Made by a program: the position numbers and the translations under genes
Shown here: positions 32,552-42,142 of the stretch, one piece after another
How the letters are laid out: each line of letters begins with the position of its first letter
How positions within the stretch are numbered: position 1 is the first letter of the stretch
Notes under the pieces: generated by a model
Told to the model about the DNA's origin: nothing
Database searches by the model: none
What the model saw: the letters and a program-made list of their open reading frames with translations, nothing else
Assembly: GCF_002954775.1 (NCBI RefSeq)
Contig: NZ_PJME01000037.1
Coordinates: 33,314 to 97,313, forward strand
Reading direction: 5' to 3'
Source of the DNA: Streptomyces geranii
GTDB taxonomy: Bacteria; Actinomycetota; Actinomycetes; Streptomycetales; Streptomycetaceae
DNA length: 64,000 nucleotides

Positions 32552-35020
32552 TCACGCCCGCAGCGTCTCCTCCAGCTTCCGGGCCACCGCGGACGCCTCG
32601 CCCCCCGGCAGGGGCGCACCCTCGCTGCCGGTGACGTAAAAAGCGTCCACCGCATTCGACCCCAGCGTGCTCACATGCATACTCCGCACCCGAACCCCCG
32701 CATCGTCCAGCGCCCGCCCGATCCGATGCAGCAACCCCGGAGCATCCTGCGCGCGCACCTCGATCACCGTGGCCAGCCGCGAAGCCGTCGGATGTACGGT
32801 CACCCGGGCCGGCGGCGCCACCACGCCCCGCCTCCGTGGATACGCCGCGTCGCGCTCCGCCAGGCGGCCCGCGATGTCCAGGGAGCCGTCGAGCGCCCGT
32901 ACGAGGTCGGCGCGCAGGCGGGCCGCCTGGGGCAGGGAGCCGTACTCCGCCGCTACCCGCCAGTCCAGGAGCAGGACCGCGCCCTCGACGCCGTCGGGGA
33001 GGTCCAGTGCGCGGAGTTCCGCCGTGCGGACGGTCAGGCGGTGCATCGCCAGCACGCCGGCCACCGCGGGCAGGACGCCCGGCTGGTCGGGTACGGCGAT
33101 CAGCAGTTCCACGCCCAGGGGTTCGGGGTCGCCCGAGGGTTCCTCCTCCGTTGCCGCCTCCGCCGGGGACTCCGTCTGGGCGCGCAGTGACAGCACCGGG
33201 CCGCCCGTGCGGAAGGCCTCGATGGCGAGGCGTTCCTGTTCGGCGGTGGGGGCGGCTGCCTCGGGCTCCTCGGGGGCGTCCCCGGCGAGGACGGCTGCGA
33301 CGCGCTTGACCAGGTCGGCGACGAGCGATCCGCGCCAGGTCGACCAGGCGGCCGGGCCGGTGGCAAGGGCGTCGGACTCGGTGAGCGCGTGGAGGAGTTC
33401 CAGGGTGCTCTGCGAGCCGACCGCCTCGGCGACCGAGCGCACGGTGGCCGGGTCCTCCAGGTCGCGCCGGGTGGCGGTGTCGATGAGGAGGAGGTGGTGC
33501 CGTACGAGTGTCGCCAGTACCGCCACGTCCGCGCGGTCGAAGCCGATGCGGGCTGCGACGTCCTTGGCGATGATCTCCCCGGCGACGGAGTGGTCGCCCG
33601 GCCAGCCCTTGCCGATGTCGTGGAGGAGCGCGGAGACGAGGAGGAGGTCGGGGCGGCTGACCCGGCGGGTGAACTCGGAGGCCCTCACCGCTGTTTCGAT
33701 CAGGTGGCGGTCGACCGTCCAGATGTGGACGGCGTTGCGCTGCGGGCGGCAGCGGACGCGCTCCCAGTCGGGGAGGAGGTGGGTGATCAGGCCCTCGGCC
33801 TCCAGCGCCTCCCAGACCTCGATGGTCGGGCGGCCGGAGCCGAGCAGCGTGACCAGTTGTTCGCGGGCCTCTGCCGGCCAGGGGGTCGGCAGCGGGCGGG
33901 CCGCCACCGCCATGCGGCGCACCGCGTGCAGGGAGAGCGGGAGGCCCGCCTGGGCTGCTGCGGCGGCTGCGCGGAGCGGGAGGACGGGGTCGCGGTCGGG
34001 ACGGGCGGCGCGGGCGAGCACCACCTCGCCGTCCTGTTCGACGACGCCCTCGGCGAGGGGGGAACGTTCCGCCACCGGCTTGCCGCCGCCCAGCATGGCG
34101 CGCAGGCGCGGGCGTACGGCGCGTGATCTCAGCACGCGCCCCACCTCGCGCCAGGTGACGTCACTGGCGTACGAGACGACGCGGGCGGCCTCGTACACCT
34201 GGCGGAGAAGGGTGTCGGCGTCGAGGAGGCCGAGTTCCGCCGCCACCTGGTCCTGCTCCTGGAGGGCGAGGCGGTCGGTGGCGCGGCCCGTCGTCAGGTG
34301 GAGGGCGTCGCGGACGTCGAGGAGGCGTCGGCGGGCGTCGGCGAGGCCCTCGCGCGGGGCGTCGGCGAGCCAGGAGGCCGCGACGGCGCGCAGGGCGGTG
34401 GCGTCGCGGAGGCCGCCGCGGGCCTCCTTGAGGTCGGGTTCGAGGAGGTACTGCAGCTCGCCCTGGCGTTCGGCCCGTTCGGCGCAGAGTTCCTGGAGTT
34501 CGGGGAGGCGTTTGGGGGCCTGGTTGCGCCAGTCGGCGAGGACGGCGGTGCGCAGTCCTGCCGTGAGGCCGAGATCGCCGGCCAGGTGGCGGGCGTCCAG
34601 CAGGCCCAGCTGCACCTTGAGGTCGTCGCCGGAGACCTTGCGGGCCTCGGCGGGGGTGCGGACGGAGTGGTCGAGGGCGAGGCCCAGGTCCCAGACGGGG
34701 TACCAGAGGCGGTCCGCGAGGGCGGCGACCCCGGCGGAGTCGCCGCCGTCGTGGAGGAGGAGCAGGTCGAGGTCGCTGCGCGGGGAGAGTTCGCCCCGGC
34801 CGTAGCCGCCGACGGCGACCAGGGAGACCCCGCGGAGTCCTTGCAGGCCTTCGGCAGCCGCCGTGAACAGGCCGGCCAGCCAGTCGTCGGTCAGTTCGGC
34901 GAGGGCCGCACGGCGCGGCGGCCCGGACCGCGTCCCCTCGGTGAGGAGACGCAGCCGGGCCGCCGCATAGCCGCTGGGTCCGGAGTCCTCTGCATCCTTA
35001 CGCACGTTCGTACTCGTCAC
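32552..35020 (-). CDS. glnD: PII nucleotidyltransferase/hydrolase GlnD
   Basis: The product is 822 residues from GTG 35020, which has AGGAG at a spacing of eight bases; the frame extends to 35128 but would overlap glnK. Domains in order are the nucleotidyltransferase (GGYGRGELSPRSDLDLLLL, residues 71-89), helical region, HD hydrolase domain (LLHDIGKGWPGDHS) and two C-terminal ACT domains. In Streptomyces GlnD adenylylates rather than uridylylates the PII protein. It is the third gene of amtB-glnK-glnD. Confidence 0.96.
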   Translation of the reverse strand: MTSTNVRKDAEDSGPSGYAAARLRLLTEGTRSGPPRRAALAELTDDWLAGLFTAAAEGLQGLRGVSLVAVGGYGRGELSPRSDLDLLLLHDGGDSAGVAALADRLWYPVWDLGLALDHSVRTPAEARKVSGDDLKVQLGLLDARHLAGDLGLTAGLRTAVLADWRNQAPKRLPELQELCAERAERQGELQYLLEPDLKEARGGLRDATALRAVAASWLADAPREGLADARRRLLDVRDALHLTTGRATDRLALQEQDQVAAELGLLDADTLLRQVYEAARVVSYASDVTWREVGRVLRSRAVRPRLRAMLGGGKPVAERSPLAEGVVEQDGEVVLARAARPDRDPVLPLRAAAAAAQAGLPLSLHAVRRMAVAARPLPTPWPAEAREQLVTLLGSGRPTIEVWEALEAEGLITHLLPDWERVRCRPQRNAVHIWTVDRHLIETAVRASEFTRRVSRPDLLLVSALLHDIGKGWPGDHSVAGEIIAKDVAARIGFDRADVAVLATLVRHHLLLIDTATRRDLEDPATVRSVAEAVGSQSTLELLHALTESDALATGPAAWSTWRGSLVADLVKRVAAVLAGDAPEEPEAAAPTAEQERLAIEAFRTGGPVLSLRAQTESPAEAATEEEPSGDPEPLGVELLIAVPDQPGVLPAVAGVLAMHRLTVRTAELRALDLPDGVEGAVLLLDWRVAAEYGSLPQAARLRADLVRALDGSLDIAGRLAERDAAYPRRRGVVAPPARVTVHPTASRLATVIEVRAQDAPGLLHRIGRALDDAGVRVRSMHVSTLGSNAVDAFYVTGSEGAPLPGGEASAVARKLEETLRA

Positions 35021-35048
35021 CCAGCGACTCCTGTTCTTCTTTCCTGCC

Positions 35049-35387
35049 TCAGAGCGCGTCCGGGCCGCGCTCGCCGGTCCGGACCCGGACGGCCGTGTCG
35101 ACCGGGACGGACCAGACCTTGCCGTCACCGATCTTGCCGGTCCGGGCCGCCTTGACGATGACGTCGATCAGACCCTCGGCGTCGTCGTCCTCGGCGAGGA
35201 CCTCGATACGGATCTTGGGTACCAGGTCGACCGTGTACTCGGCGCCGCGGTAGACCTCGGTGTGGCCCCGCTGACGACCGTAGCCGCTCGCCTCGGTGAC
35301 CGTCAGGCCGTGGACCCCGAAGGCCTGGAGGGCCTCCTTGATCTCGTCGAGCCGGTGGGGCTTCACAACGGCGGTGATGAGCTTCAT
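35049..35387 (-). CDS. glnK: PII nitrogen signal protein GlnK
   Basis: The product is 112 residues. The T-loop with the modifiable Tyr51 (TEVYRGAEYTVDLVPKI) and the B-loop (ARTGKIGDGKVWSVPV) are intact. PII trimers sense ATP/ADP and 2-oxoglutarate and gate the ammonium channel. The ATG overlaps the amtB stop by four bases (ATGA), the classic coupled amtB-glnK arrangement. GlnD, encoded next, modifies it. Confidence 0.97.
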   Translation of the reverse strand: MKLITAVVKPHRLDEIKEALQAFGVHGLTVTEASGYGRQRGHTEVYRGAEYTVDLVPKIRIEVLAEDDDAEGLIDVIVKAARTGKIGDGKVWSVPVDTAVRVRTGERGPDAL

Positions 35388-36724
35388 GCGTCCACCTTCT
35401 TGCTCTCGCCACCGACGGCCGCCGTGACGGACGTACGGGCCGCGCCGCCACCGGCGCCGCTGAAGTCGTATGCGGTCTCGGCGTGCTCGGCCTGGTCGAT
35501 GCCGGCGATCTCGTCGTCCTCGGAGACGCGCATACCGATCGTCTTGTCGAGGAGGAAGGCGAGGACCGCGGAGACGACGAGGGAGTAGCCGAGGACCGCG
35601 AAGACGCCGGCGCACTGCTTCCAGAACTGGTCGAGGCCGCCGCCGTAGAAGAGGCCCTGGACGTCGGACTGGCCCTTGCCGCTGGCGAAGAAGCCGATCA
35701 GCAGGGAGCCGACGACACCGCCGACGAGGTGGACACCGACGACGTCGAGCGAGTCGTCGTAGCCGAACTTGTACTTGAGGCCGACCGCCATGGCGCAGAG
35801 CAGACCGGCGATGACGCCGACCGCGATGGCACCGATCGGGGAGACCGCGCCGCCCGAGGGGGTGATGGCGACCAGACCGGCGACCGCGCCGGAGGCGGCG
35901 CCCAGGGTGGTGAAGGCGCCGTGGCGGATCTTCTCGTAGGCGAGCCAGGCGAGCATGGCGGCGGCGGTGGCGACCTGCGTGTTGACGAACATCAGCGAGC
36001 CGACGCCGTCGTCGTTGCCCAGCCACGAGCCGGCGTTGAAGCCGAACCAGCCGAACCACAGGAGGCCGGCGCCGAGCATGACCAGCGGGAGGCTGTGCGG
36101 GCGCATCGGGTCCTTCTTGAAGCCGACCCGCTTGCCGATGACCAGGATCACGCCGAGCGCCGCGGCACCCGCGTTGATGTGGACCGCCGTACCACCGGCG
36201 AAGTCGATGACGCCGAGCTCGAAGGCCCAGCCGCCGGCGCCCCATACCCAGTGGGCGACGGGGAAGTACACGATCGTGGCCCAGAGGGCGACGAACAGCG
36301 CCCAGGCGGTGAACTTGACGCGGTCCGCGAGGGCACCGCTGATCAGGGCGGGCGTGATGATGGCGAACATCATCTGGAAGACCATGAAGGCCAGGATCGG
36401 GATGGTGTAGCCGTCCCAGAGGTCGGCGGTGCCGATGTCACTGAGGCCGACCCAGCCCGAGTTCCAGCCGATGAGGCTGCCCTTGTCGGTGCCGAACGCG
36501 AGGGAGAAGCCGTACAGCACCCACAGGATGGTGACGATGCCGATGCTGATGAAACTCATCATCAGCATGTTCAAAGTGCTCTTGACCCGGACCATGCCTC
36601 CGTAGAAGAAGGCGAGTCCGGGGGTCATGAGCAGCACCAGGGCCGAACAGATCAGCATGAACCCGGTGTTGGCGGCAGACAGCGTGGGCGCGTCTGCGGC
36701 TAGCGTGATGGCGGCTGATGCCAT
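35384..36724 (-). CDS. amtB: Ammonium transporter AmtB
   Basis: The product is 446 residues with about eleven transmembrane helices. Amt signatures are present: the FFYGGMVRVKSTLNMLMMS segment, the first pore histidine in PVAHWVWGAGGW, DFAGGTAVHINAG, and the second in DVVGVHLVGGVVG. The channel imports ammonium and is blocked by unmodified GlnK. It heads the operon; a GlnR-type operator lies about 95 bases upstream. Confidence 0.97.
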   Translation of the reverse strand: MASAAITLAADAPTLSAANTGFMLICSALVLLMTPGLAFFYGGMVRVKSTLNMLMMSFISIGIVTILWVLYGFSLAFGTDKGSLIGWNSGWVGLSDIGTADLWDGYTIPILAFMVFQMMFAIITPALISGALADRVKFTAWALFVALWATIVYFPVAHWVWGAGGWAFELGVIDFAGGTAVHINAGAAALGVILVIGKRVGFKKDPMRPHSLPLVMLGAGLLWFGWFGFNAGSWLGNDDGVGSLMFVNTQVATAAAMLAWLAYEKIRHGAFTTLGAASGAVAGLVAITPSGGAVSPIGAIAVGVIAGLLCAMAVGLKYKFGYDDSLDVVGVHLVGGVVGSLLIGFFASGKGQSDVQGLFYGGGLDQFWKQCAGVFAVLGYSLVVSAVLAFLLDKTIGMRVSEDDEIAGIDQAEHAETAYDFSGAGGGAARTSVTAAVGGESKKVDA

Positions 36725-36818
36725 CGGCGTCTCCTCGTCATTGGTACGGCCCCGTGCGGGCGAAGCCTGAGCGGATTGAGGGGTGGGCCGGTTATGGGCC
36801 AGAGATTGGCGCAGCGCC

Positions 36819-36856
36819 GTTTCGGTGGACGCCCCTCGATGTTTCGCCGCAGTGAC
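36819..36856 (-). promoter_or_regulatory. GlnR-type operator upstream of amtB
   Basis: Read on the minus strand, 36856 to 36819 gives GTCAC-n6-GAAAC-n6-GGGCG-n6-GAAAC. This fits the a-site/b-site pattern known for GlnR of Streptomyces (gTnAc-n6-GaAAc, twice, with n6 between): three of the four boxes are good matches and one (GGGCG) is weak. GlnR activates amtB-glnK-glnD on nitrogen limitation. The rest of the 309-base gap shows no gene. Confidence 0.8.
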
Positions 36857-37033
36857 GAAGGTGCCTTGCGTGTTACGGATCGATGAACTGGCAGATCTCG
36901 GACGCGCCGATCGTTATCGTGGCGCAACCTTCACCCCTGCCCCTGAGCCGACCGCGGCGGGCCTTCCGATGACCTGGCGGGGGAGCCGAGTCGGGCTGTC
37001 GGGAAGGCCTGCCGCGGCCGGGGTTCCGGGGTT

Positions 37034-38542
37034 TCAGACCGCCTCGGCGGTCTCGGGCAGATCGATGGCGAGCTGGTTCGTCAGGTCGACGACCTCGGTG
37101 AGATCCCCGAAATCGCGTACAGCCGTGTCGACGGTCTTTCGGATACGAGTGTTGACCCGCTCGGAGCGCACCTTCTTGGCGATGACCATGGCCTCACCGG
37201 CCAGCACCGTGGCCCGCTCGGGCTCGCGCTGGAGGAGGTGGACGGTGGCCATGCCGATCAGATTCAGCGCGTACGACCGCTGGTGATCGGTGTCCTTCGC
37301 GAACAGGTCGACGGCGTTGCGCATGATCGGCTCGGCCAGGGAGGCGTAGGTGGGGCTGCGGCCGGCGACATAGGCCAGGTCGCGGAAGGAGTGGGAGTTC
37401 TCGCCGCACAGCTCGGCCTCGGAGAAGAAGCGGATCCAGTCGGGGTCGGGCTCGTCCCAATCGTGTACGTCCGCGAACGTGTCCTCGGCCATACGAACGG
37501 CCCGCTTGCACTTTCCGGGCTGTCCCATATTGGCGTATGCGCGTGCCTCCATCGCATACAGCATCGACTGGGTGCGGGGGCTCGCGCAGTCACGGCTGCC
37601 GTACTGCGCGAGATGGATCAGTTCGAGCGCGTCGTCCGGCCTGCCGAGGTGGATCATCTGGCGGCTCATGGACGACAGGATGTACGAGCCGAGGGGCTTG
37701 TCCCCGGCCTCCTTGGCCGCGTGCAGCGCGAGGACGAAGTACTTCTGGGCGGTCGGCTGGAGCCCCACGTCGTACGACATCCAGCCGGCCAGTTCGGCCA
37801 GTTCGGCGGCGACCTTGAACAGCTTGCGGGTGGTGGAGTCGGGCTGGGGTTCCTGGAGGAGGTCGGTCACCTCGTGCAGCTGGCCGACGACCGCCTTGCG
37901 GCGCAGGCCGCCGCCGCACTGGGCGTCCCACTGCCGGAACATCGCGGTGGTCGACTCCAGCAGCTCCAGCTCGGGCTTGGAGAGCCGGCCGACCCGGGGC
38001 GCGGCGGGGTGCTCGGGCTCCTCGGGCGGGGCGGGGGGCACGGGGACGAGCCAGCGCTGCATGGGCTCGATCAGGGTCGGTCCGGCGGAGAGGGCGAGCG
38101 CGGTGCCGAGGAAGCCGCGCCGGGCCAGCATCAGGTCGCTGCGGGAGAACTCGCTGAGCAGGGCGACGGTCTGCGGTCCGGTCCAGGGCAGGTCGACGCC
38201 GGACGCGGACGGGGACTGGCGGGCGGTGCGCAGCCCGAGGTCCTCGATGGAGACGACGCAGCCGAAGCGCTCGGAGAACAGCTCGGACAGGATGCGCGGG
38301 ATCGGCTCGCGCGGGTTCTCGCCGTCGAGCCAGCGCCGCACCCGGGAGGTGTCGGTGGAGATGTGGTTGGCGCCCAACTGGCGGGCCCGGCGGTTGACTT
38401 GGCGCGCCAGTTCGCCCTTGGACCAGCCGCTGCGCACGAACCACGAGCCGAGCAGCTCGTTCGGCCGCTTGTCAGCGCCTGCCGAGGTCGTCGCGCTTCC
38501 GCTGTTGCCGCCCACTGGAACGCCCCCATTCCCTGAGACCAC
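37034..38542 (-). CDS. nsdA: NsdA, negative regulator of sporulation and antibiotic production
   Basis: The product is 502 residues from GTG 38542; an in-frame GTG at 38515 is an alternative. The N-terminal part (RPNELLGSWFVRSGWSKGEL, then ARQVNRRARQLGANHISTDT) is a helix-turn-helix-like DNA-binding region followed by RVRRWLDGENPREPIP. The rest is a TPR-like helical array. The sequence matches my memory of S. coelicolor NsdA, whose loss increases actinorhodin production and sporulation. Position next to amtB agrees. Targets and ligand are not visible in the sequence. Confidence 0.9.
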   Translation of the reverse strand: MVSGNGGVPVGGNSGSATTSAGADKRPNELLGSWFVRSGWSKGELARQVNRRARQLGANHISTDTSRVRRWLDGENPREPIPRILSELFSERFGCVVSIEDLGLRTARQSPSASGVDLPWTGPQTVALLSEFSRSDLMLARRGFLGTALALSAGPTLIEPMQRWLVPVPPAPPEEPEHPAAPRVGRLSKPELELLESTTAMFRQWDAQCGGGLRRKAVVGQLHEVTDLLQEPQPDSTTRKLFKVAAELAELAGWMSYDVGLQPTAQKYFVLALHAAKEAGDKPLGSYILSSMSRQMIHLGRPDDALELIHLAQYGSRDCASPRTQSMLYAMEARAYANMGQPGKCKRAVRMAEDTFADVHDWDEPDPDWIRFFSEAELCGENSHSFRDLAYVAGRSPTYASLAEPIMRNAVDLFAKDTDHQRSYALNLIGMATVHLLQREPERATVLAGEAMVIAKKVRSERVNTRIRKTVDTAVRDFGDLTEVVDLTNQLAIDLPETAEAV

Positions 38543-38974
38543 TTGTACGCCGAGTGCGCCAAGCCCTATCAGAATGCCGGTAAATAGGCTTCGCGTCCGC
38601 CGGTTCTCACCCTTCGAACGGGAACCCGACTTGCCTCCGGCATACCCACAAGCGCATGCACCCTCAGGCCTCGTGCACTCAAAGTAATCCTACGATCACG
38701 GCTCTAGCCATGGCGATCCAGGAAACGCCACCATTCGCCACCCCTTCGAATGAACTCCCGGACGCCCGCACAGGATTCACTTGACAGAGGACAGCCGGGA
38801 GTGGGCGGAGCGATGCACACGAGGGCGCGCGCCGGCGAACGCACTACCCGGGGCACCTCCGGGCGCCGACTGGAACAGGTCGTGGCGGGCAGGGGTGCCG
38901 GGCAGTCGGAAACACAGGGTCACGTTCCGCACGCGGTTCGTAACCACCGGCGCGTCGGACCCGTTGGAGGGGGC
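38543..38974. other. Intergenic gap between nsdA and the PrimPol-like gene
   Basis: These 432 bases lie between two divergent genes and should hold both promoters. Two copies of CACCC(C)TTCGAA occur (about 38609-38620 and 38738-38750). A TTGACA at 38781-38786 has no matching -10. No gene was recognised. Confidence 0.5.
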
Positions 38975-39649
38975 ATGGGCTTCACGATCGGCAGCATCGG
39001 CAGCAGCCGGGGCATCCGCGAGATCCGGACGGGCACGCGCCGCCGTGGCCGGTCGTCCTCGGAGTGCACCGCGGTGGCCGAGTACACGGGCCTCTGGGGC
39101 TGGGACGTGGTGGCCGGCGCCCGCGCGGCGGGCGGCGCCTGTTCCTGCGGTCTGACGGGCTGTCCCGCGCCGGGCGCACACCCGCTGGGCTTCGCGCCCC
39201 GGGTCGCGGCGGGCGCCACGCTCGACGAGGTCATGGACACCTGGGGCCAGTTCCCCGGCGCCGCCGTCATGCTCCCCGTGGGCCGCGCCTTCGACGTCAT
39301 CGAGGTCGCCGAACCGGCCGGCCGGCACGCCCTGGTCCGGCTGGAGCGCATGGGCATCCCCCTCGGCCCGGTCACGGCCACCCCGCAGGGCCGCGCCCAG
39401 TTCTTCGTGGCCCCCGGCGCCGCCGCCGAACTGCCCGCACTCCTCTACCGCATGGGCTGGGACGACGCGTCCCTCGACCTGCACGGCCTGGGCACGGGTA
39501 CGTATCTGACGGCGCCCCCGTCCGACCGGGGCGGCCTGGGCCCGGTCACCTGGCTGCGCCCGCCGGCCCTGGACACGGCGACGCGGCCTCCGGCGGCGAG
39601 GCTGCTGCTGGGCACACTGGCGTATGTGGCGCACCGCTCGCGGGCGTAG
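38975..39649 (+). CDS. PrimPol-domain protein, probably catalytically degenerate
   Basis: The product is 224 residues. ATG 38975 has a strong GGAGGGGG just upstream; the longer open frame from 38750 is rejected. It keeps the outline of a PrimPol N-terminal domain: YTGLWGWDVVAGARAAGGAC opening, CSCGLTGCPAPGAHPLGF, a helical segment (TLDEVMDTWGQFPGAAVMLP) and then the strand that should carry the metal-binding DxD. That strand reads GRAFDVIEVAEPAG, where the acidic pair is not preserved. No ATPase or helicase gene accompanies it. It may have become a DNA- or nucleotide-binding protein. It converges on ftsY. Confidence 0.75.
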   Translation: MGFTIGSIGSSRGIREIRTGTRRRGRSSSECTAVAEYTGLWGWDVVAGARAAGGACSCGLTGCPAPGAHPLGFAPRVAAGATLDEVMDTWGQFPGAAVMLPVGRAFDVIEVAEPAGRHALVRLERMGIPLGPVTATPQGRAQFFVAPGAAAELPALLYRMGWDDASLDLHGLGTGTYLTAPPSDRGGLGPVTWLRPPALDTATRPPAARLLLGTLAYVAHRSRA

Positions 39650-39670
39650 CGCCGGACCTCACCGAAACGA

Positions 39671-39705
39671 GAGGCCCACCGCATCTGCACCATGCGGCGG
39701 GCCTC
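39671..39705. terminator. Bidirectional terminator between the PrimPol-like gene and ftsY
   Basis: GAGGCCC plus CCGCAT (39671-39684, one bulge) pairs with ATGCGG plus GGGCCTC (39692-39705). It lies between convergent genes. Confidence 0.8.
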
Positions 39706-39765
39706 TTCCTTGCTGGAGCACCTACTTTTTGAGCAGGTGGTGGCTCTCCCGGGCACTCCGGCCGT

Positions 39766-40968
39766 TCAGTCGCCGATAAGTGCGTCAACAAACGCCTCCG
39801 GCTCGAACGGAGCCAGGTCGTCGGCCCCTTCGCCGAGCCCGATCAGCTTCACCGGTACGCCCAGTTCGCGCTGTACGGCGATGACGATGCCGCCCTTGGC
39901 GGTGCCGTCGAGCTTGGTGAGCACGATGCCGGTGATGTCGACGACCTCGGCGAAGACCCGGGCCTGCACGAGCCCGTTCTGCCCGGTCGTGGCATCCAGC
40001 ACGAGGAGCACCTCGTCGAGCGGGGCGTGCTTCTCGACGACGCGCTTGACCTTGCCCAGCTCGTCCATGAGCCCGGTCTTGGTGTGCAGCCGCCCCGCGG
40101 TGTCGATGAGCACGACATCGGCGCCGGCCTCGATGCCCTCCTTGACGGCGTCGAAGGCGATGGAGGCGGGATCACCCCCCTCAGGACCACGCACCGTACG
40201 GGCCCCGACCCGGTCGCCCCAGGTCTGGAGCTGGTCGGCGGCGGCGGCCCGGAAGGTGTCGGCGGCACCGAGGACGACGTTCTTCCCGTCGGCGACGAGC
40301 ACGCGCGCGAGCTTGCCGGTGGTGGTGGTCTTGCCGGTGCCGTTGACGCCGACGACCATCACGATGCCCGGGGTGTCGAGGGGCGAGTCGGTGTTCACGG
40401 CCCGGTCGAACCCGGGTTCGAGAATCTTGAGCAGCTCTTCACGGAGCAGCCCGCGCAGCTCTTCAGGGGTCCGCGTACCGAGCACCCGCACCCGCTCGCG
40501 CAGTCGTTCGACCAGCTCCTGGGTGGGCGTGACGCCGACATCGGCGGTGAGGAGGGTGTCCTCGATCTCCTCCCAGGTGTCGTCGTCGAGGTGCTCGCGC
40601 GCGAGGAGCGTGAGCAGCCCCTTGCCGAGCGCGTTCTGCGACCGGGAGAGCCGGGCGCGCAGCCGGACGAGCCGCCCGGCGGTGGGCTCCGGGACCTCGA
40701 TCACGGGAGCGGAGGGAGGCTCCTCCACGGCGACGGCCGCGCCGTCCCCCGCCTCGGGAAGATCCACCTCCTCTATCGTGCGGCGCGCTTCGTCGCGCGG
40801 CGTCTCGGCCTCGTCGCCGATGTGCGGCTCGGCCGGAGGGGCGGTGAGGTCGGGTGTCGTGGGGGGCGCCGGGGGCAGCGGCTTCTTCCTGCGGCTGCCG
40901 ACGACAAGCCCGCCGAGCACACCGAGCACGACCACGGCGATGACTACAGCAAGGATGACGGTTTCCAT
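39766..40968 (-). CDS. ftsY: Signal recognition particle receptor FtsY
   Basis: The product is 400 residues. It begins with a hydrophobic segment (METVILAVVIAVVVLGVLGG) and basic residues, so it may be membrane-anchored directly, unlike E. coli FtsY. An acidic, proline-rich A domain follows. The NG GTPase domain has G1 (VGVNGTGKTTTTGKLA), the AADTFRAAAADQLQ motif, G3 (DTAGRLHTKTG) and G4 (LTKLDGTAKGG). It docks Ffh-ribosome complexes at the membrane. Confidence 0.97.
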   Translation of the reverse strand: METVILAVVIAVVVLGVLGGLVVGSRRKKPLPPAPPTTPDLTAPPAEPHIGDEAETPRDEARRTIEEVDLPEAGDGAAVAVEEPPSAPVIEVPEPTAGRLVRLRARLSRSQNALGKGLLTLLAREHLDDDTWEEIEDTLLTADVGVTPTQELVERLRERVRVLGTRTPEELRGLLREELLKILEPGFDRAVNTDSPLDTPGIVMVVGVNGTGKTTTTGKLARVLVADGKNVVLGAADTFRAAAADQLQTWGDRVGARTVRGPEGGDPASIAFDAVKEGIEAGADVVLIDTAGRLHTKTGLMDELGKVKRVVEKHAPLDEVLLVLDATTGQNGLVQARVFAEVVDITGIVLTKLDGTAKGGIVIAVQRELGVPVKLIGLGEGADDLAPFEPEAFVDALIGD

Positions 40969-41114
40969 AACGGCACCAGTATGCGCGACCGCCCTCCGCG
41001 GCGTCCGTCCCCGGTAGCCCGCCCGGCCCCCTCTCCCTACCTCTGCCGCTACCCCTGGCGATCTGACACACCGTCAGCTAATCTCCCCCGGCACACCCGC
41101 CGGAAGGGACACCC

Positions 41115-42086
41115 ATGGCCGTCACCGTCGTACGTTTCAACCTGGTCGCCCCCGACGCCACCCCCGCCGACCTCCGCGCCCGCTACCAGGCCGCGATCGA
41201 GATGGCCGCGTACGCCGACGCCCACGGCATCACCACCGTCCAGACCGAGGAGCACCACGGCGTCGCCAACAACTGGCTGCCGTCGCCGTTCGCCTTCGCG
41301 GGAGCGGTGTTCGGGGCGACGCGCCGGATCGCGGTGACGGTGTCGGCGGTGATCGGCCCACTGCACGACCCTCTGCGACTCGCCGAGGACATAGCCGTAC
41401 TGGACCTCCTGAGCGGCGGACGCCTGGTCACGGTCGCCGGGATCGGCTACCGCCCCGAGGAGTACGCCCATTTCGGCGCCGACTGGAAGCGGCGCGGCAA
41501 GCTCCAGGACGAGCTGCTTGAGACCCTCCTCAAGGCCTGGACCGGCGAGGAGTTCGAGTACCGGGGCCGTACGGTACGGGTCACCCCGCGCCCGTACACC
41601 GCCCCGCACCCGCTCCTCCTGGTGGGCGGCTCCTCGAAGGCGGCGGCGAGGCGAGCCGCCCGCCTGGGCCTCCCGCTCTTCCCCAGCGCGCACCTGCCCG
41701 AGCTGGAGGCCTACTACAAGGAACGCCTGGTCGAGTACGGCACCGACGGCTGGACGATGATGCCGGCCGCCGAGACCCCGCTCCTGCACATCGCCGAGGA
41801 CCCGGACCGGACCTGGTCCGAACACGGCCACCACTTCCTGCACGAGGCCCGCACCTACGCCTCCTGGCAGTCCGGCGACATCCGCTCGGCCGTGAAGTCG
41901 GCGGCGACGACGGTGGAGGAGCTGCGCGCCGAGGGCGTCTACCGGATCCTGACGCCGGAGGAGTGCGTGGCGCAGGGTCTGGACAACTACGTACTGCATC
42001 CGCTGTCGGGCGGGATGCCGGTGGAGGAGGGCTGGCGGAGCCTGCGGCTGTTCGGGGAGCGGGTGGTACCGGCGCTGGGCGGCTGA
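41115..42086 (+). CDS. LLM-class flavin-dependent oxidoreductase
   Basis: The product is 323 residues from ATG 41115, preceded by GGAAGGGA. The luciferase-like TIM-barrel layout is visible: EMAAYADAHGITTVQTEEHH, AVTVSAVIGPLHDPLRLAED, IAVLDLLSGGRLVTVAGIGY and the C-terminal PHPLLLVGGSSKAAARRAAR. Such enzymes use FMN or F420; the cofactor cannot be decided here. No substrate clue comes from neighbours, and the gene appears monocistronic. Confidence 0.88.
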   Translation: MAVTVVRFNLVAPDATPADLRARYQAAIEMAAYADAHGITTVQTEEHHGVANNWLPSPFAFAGAVFGATRRIAVTVSAVIGPLHDPLRLAEDIAVLDLLSGGRLVTVAGIGYRPEEYAHFGADWKRRGKLQDELLETLLKAWTGEEFEYRGRTVRVTPRPYTAPHPLLLVGGSSKAAARRAARLGLPLFPSAHLPELEAYYKERLVEYGTDGWTMMPAAETPLLHIAEDPDRTWSEHGHHFLHEARTYASWQSGDIRSAVKSAATTVEELRAEGVYRILTPEECVAQGLDNYVLHPLSGGMPVEEGWRSLRLFGERVVPALGG

Positions 42087-42142
42087 CCTGCTCCTGCGAA
42101 ATCCGGTGGTCCGGTCGGGTCCGCGAGTGGTTCCCTGCGGTC

